Source: Bacillota bacterium
Lineage (GTDB): Bacteria > Bacillota > Desulfitobacteriia > Desulfitobacteriales > Desulfitobacteriaceae
DNA: 27,113 bases
Assembly: GCA_023390635.1 (NCBI GenBank)
Contig: JAEWCM010000022.1
Location: 1-27,113, forward strand
Direction of reading: 5' to 3'
A program made the translations under genes and the position numbers. Under the pieces are notes generated by a model. It was not told the origin of the DNA, did not search any database, and saw only the letters and a list, made by a program, of their open reading frames with translations. Positions within the stretch are counted from its first letter, which is position 1, and each line of letters starts with the position of its first letter. Positions 23,075 to 27,113 of the stretch are shown here, one piece after another.

Positions 23075-23129
23075 AATAAAGTAAACCATAAGTTTACTTT
23101 ATTCTATGCCAGATTATTTTCTTTGTCAA
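23075..23129 (-). promoter_or_regulatory. Promoter and palindromic operator of TetR-Acg operon
   Basis: Minus-strand TTGACA (23124-23129) and TAGAAT (23101-23106) are 17 bp apart, giving a start near 23095. AATAAAGTAAAC (23075-23086) and GTTTACTTTATT (23092-23103) are perfect 12-bp arms with a 5-base centre, covering the start point and the -10. A smaller TTTCAC-TAAG-GTGAAA repeat (23061-23076) abuts it in the leader. Confidence 0.75.
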
Positions 23130-23239
23130 CATATTACCTACATGACAAATATCTACCTGAGCTACTATTCAAATAAGAAGCTATGTTGTACCATGGAATT
23201 GCACCTCTTCAACTGCAAACGAAGGAGCTGTTTTTAACG

Positions 23240-23587
23240 ATGGAATCAGAAGAAGAAATGAAAAAAATAAGTTCAAAGAGCAAAAGGCTGGAAAGAGAAC
23301 AGCTTACCGTGGAAAAGATGATTGATATCTATTGCCGAAAATTCCACCACTCTCAAGAAAGAAAATGCGCCGAATGTGAGAAGCTTTGGGAGTATTCGAG
23401 CAATCGCATCATAAAATGCCAATTTGGTACAACCAAACCGGTCTGTGCCAAATGTAAAGTCCATTGCTATAAACCGGAAATGAGAGAAGCTATAAAAAAA
23501 GTGATGCAATACTCCGGTCCCCGGATGCTTTTGCGACATCCTGTACTGACCTTTTATCACATCACAGATTCTAGAAGGAAGCCGTAA
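23240..23587 (+). CDS. YgbA-type protein (nitrous oxide-stimulated promoter family)
   Basis: A 115-residue small Cys-rich protein of the family to which E. coli YgbA belongs. Seven cysteines are present (32, 43, 46, 60, 69, 72, 76) in CAEC...C...CAKCKVHCYKPE, followed by the conserved YSGPRMLLRHPVL. The pattern suggests a metal or iron-sulfur site. In enteric bacteria ygbA is induced by NO and helps recovery from nitrosative stress; that role is known there, not shown here. The ATG at 23240 is chosen for the GAAGGAG 12 bases before it; the longer in-frame start at 23183 has no ribosome site. It is divergent from the TetR-Acg operon. Confidence 0.87.
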   Translation: MESEEEMKKISSKSKRLEREQLTVEKMIDIYCRKFHHSQERKCAECEKLWEYSSNRIIKCQFGTTKPVCAKCKVHCYKPEMREAIKKVMQYSGPRMLLRHPVLTFYHITDSRRKP

Positions 23588-23626
23588 CGATGCTGCTATC
23601 AACAATTAGGTTGATTGCAGCATCGT
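23587..23626 (+). terminator. Terminator of the YgbA-type gene
   Basis: ACGATGCTGC-T-ATCAAC (23587-23603) pairs with GTTGAT-T-GCAGCATCGT (23610-23626), 16 base pairs with one mismatch, followed by AATTTT. It starts at the last base of the stop codon. Confidence 0.75.
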
Positions 23627-23662
23627 AATTTTCCACTGCCAACTATTCAGTTGCTGAAGTTC

Positions 23663-24853
23663 TTACTTATTTCTTCTTTCTGTAAGATAATAAAGCCATC
23701 CAAGGACCGGCAACGCCAACCCAATCACAGAGGCCAACGGCCACTCCCCATGAGCATAGGCCCACCCTCCCAGAGCCGATCCGGCCGCTCCTCCGACAAA
23801 GAAGACCGCCATGAATACTCCGTTGACCCGGCCCCGGATCTCATCACCCAAGGCATAAATGGCCTGCTGACCTAACACCAGATTCCCTGAAACCGCCATA
23901 TCCAGAAGAATAGCCGCCAGGCCAAAGATGCCCAGAGAAAAGGGCCGATTGGTTTGCCCAACATGAGTGAGGACAAAGGAAGACGCTGCGATCACAAAGG
24001 CCATGCCTGTCAGTCTCCTGGACCAACCCCTGTCTGCCAACCGTCCTGCCAAAGGAGCTGCAATGGCTCCGGCTACACCAACAAGGCCAAACAAGGCAAT
24101 TCCCTTCTGAGTCAAGTGAAAGTGTTGGGCCAGCCATAAGGGAACCGCTGTCCAGAATAAACTGAAGCTCCCGAATAAGGTTGCTTGGTACAAGGCTCTG
24201 CGCCGCAAAACAGGGGTCGTTTTCAGAAGAGTCCAGAGTGAAGCGAGCATTGATGCATAACTGCCTTGAGGCATAGGCTTTCTTTGGGGAAGCAGGCAGC
24301 TTAACAAAATCATCAGCATCCCCATGAGCACCGCGGACATCATAAACACTGCCTTCCATCCCCAAATTCCTGTGATCAAGCTTGCTGCAGGCCGGGCCAG
24401 CATAATGCCGAGTAAAAGCCCACTCATCACGTTCCCTACAATCTTCCCTCTTTGCTGAGCCGGTGCCAGATGAGCCGCCCAAGGCACTAAAATCTGAGCC
24501 GCCACAGAACCTAAGCCGATTAAGATGGCTGCCGTGAAAAAAACATAAGAACTTTTGGCCATCGCTGCTGTGACCAGCCCTAACATGGCAATCATCAGAA
24601 CAGATGCGGTCAGGCGCCGGTTTTCCAGCAAATCACTTAAAGGAACCAGCAACAAAAGCCCCAGCGCATAGCCCAGCTGTGTCATCGTCACAATTAATCC
24701 CGAAAGATTGGCGGGAACTCCCGTCGCCGTACTAATAGGTCCCACCAGGGGCTGAGCATAGTAAAGATTGGCCACAATCAGACCGCAAGCACCGGCCAGC
24801 AAAAATACGAGCCAAAAAGAAACCTTTTTTTCTCCATTCCATTCTATTTTCAT
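23663..24853 (-). CDS. MFS exporter, 12-helix drug-type
   Basis: A 396-residue major facilitator with about 12 hydrophobic segments. The start region VANLYYAQPLVGPI and PLSDLLENRRL (motif A, between helices 2 and 3) are typical of the YnfM/YgaY-like proton-driven drug exporters. A second motif-A-like loop, PLAGRLADRGWSRRL, sits at the start of the second half. A GAGGAGG site precedes the ATG. The gene is divergent from a TetR regulator, and a perfect 28-bp-arm inverted repeat covers its promoter, so expression is probably repressed until a substrate is present. The transported compound is unknown. Confidence 0.92.
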   Translation of the reverse strand: MKIEWNGEKKVSFWLVFLLAGACGLIVANLYYAQPLVGPISTATGVPANLSGLIVTMTQLGYALGLLLLVPLSDLLENRRLTASVLMIAMLGLVTAAMAKSSYVFFTAAILIGLGSVAAQILVPWAAHLAPAQQRGKIVGNVMSGLLLGIMLARPAASLITGIWGWKAVFMMSAVLMGMLMILLSCLLPQRKPMPQGSYASMLASLWTLLKTTPVLRRRALYQATLFGSFSLFWTAVPLWLAQHFHLTQKGIALFGLVGVAGAIAAPLAGRLADRGWSRRLTGMAFVIAASSFVLTHVGQTNRPFSLGIFGLAAILLDMAVSGNLVLGQQAIYALGDEIRGRVNGVFMAVFFVGGAAGSALGGWAYAHGEWPLASVIGLALPVLGWLYYLTERRNK

Positions 24854-24890
24854 ATAAACTCCTCCTCAATCCACTTCAGTGGTTTTTTAA

Positions 24891-24997
24891 AGATTTACAA
24901 AACTAAACGTATCGTATACAAATATAATATACGATACGTTTAGTTTTGTAAATCTCTTTTTTCGGCAAATATTTATAGTATAATAGACGTATCGTTT
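24891..24997. promoter_or_regulatory. Giant palindromic operator and promoters between MFS exporter and TetR
   Basis: Two perfect 28-bp arms (24891-24918 and 24928-24955) flank a 9-base centre. The MFS promoter, TTTACA (24947-24952) and TATTAT (24924-24929) with 17-bp spacing on the minus strand, lies inside it. A TATAAT (24979-24984) serves the TetR gene on the plus strand, and a third half-site ACGTATCGTTT (24987-24997) overlaps its start point. The shared core is ACGTATCGT. Confidence 0.8.
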
Positions 24998-25033
24998 CTC
25001 TATCACTTTGGAATTAGCAAAGGAGAGATTTTA

Positions 25034-25624
25034 ATGGATAAAAAGGCCGGTCGTCCCCGCAGTGAAGAAACAAAGCAAGCCATCTTAACTGCGGCCTATG
25101 ATTTATTACTGGCCCAGGGGTTTAATACTGTAACGGTCGAGGGAATAGCCGAGCGGGCCGGAGTAAGCAAAGCCACCATCTATAAATGGTGGCCTAATAA
25201 AGCGGCTGTGGTTTTGGACGGATTTTTCGCCGCCACGGAATTAAAACTCCAGGTCCCGGATACCGGTTCGGTGCAAGAAGATCTGTTTTTGCAGGTCAAT
25301 AATCTGGCCACCTTCTTTACCGGACCCCAGGGAAAAGTGATGGCTGAATTGATTGCCGCCGGTCAATTCGATGCCAACATTGCTGAAGAATACCGGGTCA
25401 GGTATTTTCATCCCCGTCGTCTTATTTCCCGCACTATCCTGGAGCGGGCTGTCTTCAGAGGGGAACTGCGGAAGGATCTGGACCTTGAGCTCAGTATTGA
25501 CCTGATTTTCTCCCCCATCTTTTATCGCCTGTTAATCACAGGAGAATCCATTGATTCCGAATTTGTCAAAAGCCTGATTTCCTATGCTTTGCTGGGGTTA
25601 GGCCAGGAGACCCCGCCGTCTTAA
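25034..25624 (+). CDS. TetR/AcrR-family repressor of the divergent MFS gene
   Basis: A 196-residue regulator with the TetR helix-turn-helix (AYDLLLAQGFNTVTVEGIA, then AGVSKATIYKWWPNK) at about residues 15-58. The KWWPNK ending marks the AcrR/TetR_C_11-like subgroup found with MFS drug exporters. AAGGAGAG lies six bases before the ATG. It is divergent from the exporter, with inverted half-sites over both promoters, so it likely represses both genes and responds to a compound carried by the exporter. The ligand is unknown. Confidence 0.92.
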   Translation: MDKKAGRPRSEETKQAILTAAYDLLLAQGFNTVTVEGIAERAGVSKATIYKWWPNKAAVVLDGFFAATELKLQVPDTGSVQEDLFLQVNNLATFFTGPQGKVMAELIAAGQFDANIAEEYRVRYFHPRRLISRTILERAVFRGELRKDLDLELSIDLIFSPIFYRLLITGESIDSEFVKSLISYALLGLGQETPPS

Positions 25625-25759
25625 ACAAGCGGACCATAAATGATAACAATATTCCTAAACCTATAACACGACATTTTGGATATTCTTCCGGCAAATATAA
25701 TATGAATGTATTAGAGTCTTACTTTTCAGTGACTATGTAAATTTATTGAGGTGAAATGT

Positions 25760-26632
25760 GTGATCAGATTTATTGTGGACAGCACCTGTGACCTGCCGGC
25801 CGGCGTCATGGAGAAATACGGTATCCTTATGCTCCCTCTGCATGTGCTGCTTGACGAAAAAGATTATCGGGATAAAGTAGACATTACTACTGATGAAGTT
25901 TTTGCGGCTATGCATTCAGGTATATTACCCAAGACCTCCCAGGTCAGCCCTGCTGATCTTTATCAAACCTTTCACAGATGTTGTGAACAGGGAGAAGATT
26001 TTATCTATCTCGCTTTTTCCTCCGCCCTTTCCGGAACGTATCAACTGGCCGAAACCGTACTGTCAGAGATTCGGTTCAAATATCCGGAGCGGAAGATGCA
26101 GGTGATTGATTCCAAAGGGGGCTCTGTCGCTACAGGCCTGATCGCCTGGCAGGCAGTGCAAATGATTGAAGCCAGGTACGAATTTGAGGCCATCACCCGG
26201 CACACCATCGACCTGACAGAGCATGTAGAACACATATTTACTATTGCGGACATCAACTGGCTGGTAAAGGGCGGACGCATTGGCAAGCTCCAGGGTATCC
26301 TGGGTTCCTTTCTCGACATCAGGCCGATTTTGGATGTCAAGGACGGCTTGATGGAAGTGATCAAGAAAGCCCGGGGCAGCCAACAGGCTTTGAACATGGT
26401 GGCAGACATCATGGCAGAGCGCATCAAAGCTTTTCCCGAGCAAATCATCGGCATTGCTCATTCCGATAACCTGCCTGGCGCCGAAAAGCTGAAAGATTGC
26501 CTGGTGAAAAAAATTGGGGCCCAGAACTTCATTGTCAGCACGATCGGCAGTGTCCTGGGCAGTCATTTAGGTATCGGCGGACTGGGCTTGTTCTTTTTCA
26601 ACCAGAAGCCTTCCCCTTACTTTCCCCTTTAA
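25760..26632 (+). CDS. DegV-family fatty-acid-binding protein
   Basis: A 290-residue cytoplasmic DegV protein. The N-terminal DSTCDLP, the SQVSPADLY loop, the SSALSGTYQLA segment that binds the fatty-acid carboxylate and KGGRIGKLQGILGSFLDIRPIL are family hallmarks. DegV (FakB-like) proteins hold a fatty acid for phosphorylation by a FakA kinase; no kinase gene is adjacent. The start is GTG at 25760, five bases after GAGGTGA; the GTG at 25751 is part of that ribosome site. A TATAAT lies at 25696-25701 with only a weak -35. The gene converges with a radical SAM gene, only 10 bp between stop codons. Confidence 0.92.
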   Translation: MIRFIVDSTCDLPAGVMEKYGILMLPLHVLLDEKDYRDKVDITTDEVFAAMHSGILPKTSQVSPADLYQTFHRCCEQGEDFIYLAFSSALSGTYQLAETVLSEIRFKYPERKMQVIDSKGGSVATGLIAWQAVQMIEARYEFEAITRHTIDLTEHVEHIFTIADINWLVKGGRIGKLQGILGSFLDIRPILDVKDGLMEVIKKARGSQQALNMVADIMAERIKAFPEQIIGIAHSDNLPGAEKLKDCLVKKIGAQNFIVSTIGSVLGSHLGIGGLGLFFFNQKPSPYFPL

Positions 26633-26642
26633 GGCAGCAAAA

Positions 26643-27113
26643 TCAAAAGCTTGGATATTCCAGCTTCATCCCTTCCAGCACTCTTGCCACCTGCCTGCGC
26701 TGATCCACGACATAAGCACCGTCCCCGATCTCATAAATATCTATTTCAGGCGTCCGAGGAGGTGCCTTTCTGGTAATAGAGGCACCGATCAATTGATTTC
26801 CCCCGCCTGCCAGGTACCAGAGGGGGATATCGTCGGTGCTGTTTCCGGCAGCCAGACACACCTCCACTTTGGGCAGCAACAGGCGGGCCATTGCCGTAAT
26901 CAGTGCCACATCCCAGGGAGAGCATCTGGGTCGATCCTTGTAAGGAGTCCCTGGGAAAGGCATAAACCGGGATAAGCGAAGTTGATAAAGCTTTTTAAAC
27001 TGTTTTAAAAAGAATAATTGCTCGATCCTATCTTCATCCGTTTCTCCCAGTCCCAGCAGCATCATAGACCGGCTCGGAATATCTGCTTCTTCACAGCACC
27101 GAAGCAATTCGCG
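26643..27113 (-). CDS. Radical SAM protein, biotin-synthase-like, C-terminal part (runs off window)
   Basis: The last 157 residues of a radical SAM enzyme of the BioB/HydE/PylB group; the frame is open through the window edge. SMMLLGLGETDEDRIEQLFF and RLSRFMPFPGTPY are the late barrel strands and the PGTP motif of that group, followed by a BATS-like end (LAAGNSTDDIPLWYLAGGGNQLIGASIT). The CxxxCxxC cluster motif lies outside the window, so this is recognition by the C terminus only. Which member (HydE, PylB, BioB or a related enzyme) cannot be decided. Confidence 0.8.
   Translation of the reverse strand, partial: RELLRCCEEADIPSRSMMLLGLGETDEDRIEQLFFLKQFKKLYQLRLSRFMPFPGTPYKDRPRCSPWDVALITAMARLLLPKVEVCLAAGNSTDDIPLWYLAGGGNQLIGASITRKAPPRTPEIDIYEIGDGAYVVDQRRQVARVLEGMKLEYPSF

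Noticed and set aside
23844..24482. 212-codon minus-strand ORF in another frame of the MFS gene
   Set aside because: It is a shadow of the exporter; its translation lacks any domain pattern and is rich in Ser, Gly and Arg as expected from an alternative frame.
1..27113. CRISPR arrays, tRNA or rRNA genes, insertion sequences, prophage
   Set aside because: No regularly spaced repeats, cloverleaf, transposase, integrase or phage structural genes were seen on either strand.

Overview
The window looks like chromosomal DNA from a Gram-positive, Firmicutes-type bacterium of moderate GC. The signs are strong AGGAGG-like ribosome sites, B. subtilis-like OhrR and RsbQ/RsbP relatives, lipoprotein-type ABC binding proteins and hairpin terminators. 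A Clostridia lineage such as Desulfitobacterium would fit, but that is inference from gene style only. There are no rRNA or tRNA genes, CRISPR arrays, phage genes or complete insertion sequences. The layout is a run of short sensor or regulator plus effector cassettes, many divergently arranged.

Left part (1-6620): the 3' end of a nitrate/sulfonate/taurine-type ABC importer operon (ATPase, permease, lipoprotein), then a two-component system divergent from a 783-residue ATPase-permease fusion of the MacB/FtsX type. A 11-bp-arm palindrome lies between the divergent pair. Next (6640-10620): a thioredoxin-type glutathione peroxidase followed by OhrR, which probably starts at a rare ATT codon; then a MocR-type regulator divergent from a class I aminotransferase, with back-to-back promoters sharing direct repeats.

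Middle (10675-17780, all minus strand): an operon of AbrB-like protein, UbiB/ABC1-family kinase and a 97-residue unknown; an aldo/keto reductase plus nitroreductase pair; an orphan membrane-anchored protein; and a polar amino-acid ABC importer with a 12-bp palindrome in its promoter spacer.

Right-centre (17814-20290): a PAS-PAS-PAS-GGDEF diguanylate cyclase whose first PAS resembles that of RsbP. Directly upstream and overlapping it is an RsbQ-like alpha/beta hydrolase gene that is clearly broken (two internal deletions, a homopolymer frameshift, catalytic Ser replaced by Leu). This is a bipartite hydrolase-PAS sensing module whose sensor half has decayed. A 13-codon minigene ending inside a terminator hairpin lies close by, so the locus looks like a site of gene loss.

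Right part (20334-27113): an XRE regulator with a DUF2178-like membrane protein; TetR plus a membrane-anchored Acg-type nitroreductase, with a palindromic operator over a near-consensus promoter; a YgbA-type (nitrous oxide-stimulated promoter family) Cys-rich protein; an MFS exporter divergent from a TetR regulator, with a perfect 28-bp-arm inverted repeat over the exporter promoter; a DegV fatty-acid-binding protein; and the 3' end of a biotin-synthase-like radical SAM gene. Redox and electrophile handling (Gpx/OhrR, AKR/nitroreductase, Acg reductase, YgbA) recurs through the window.
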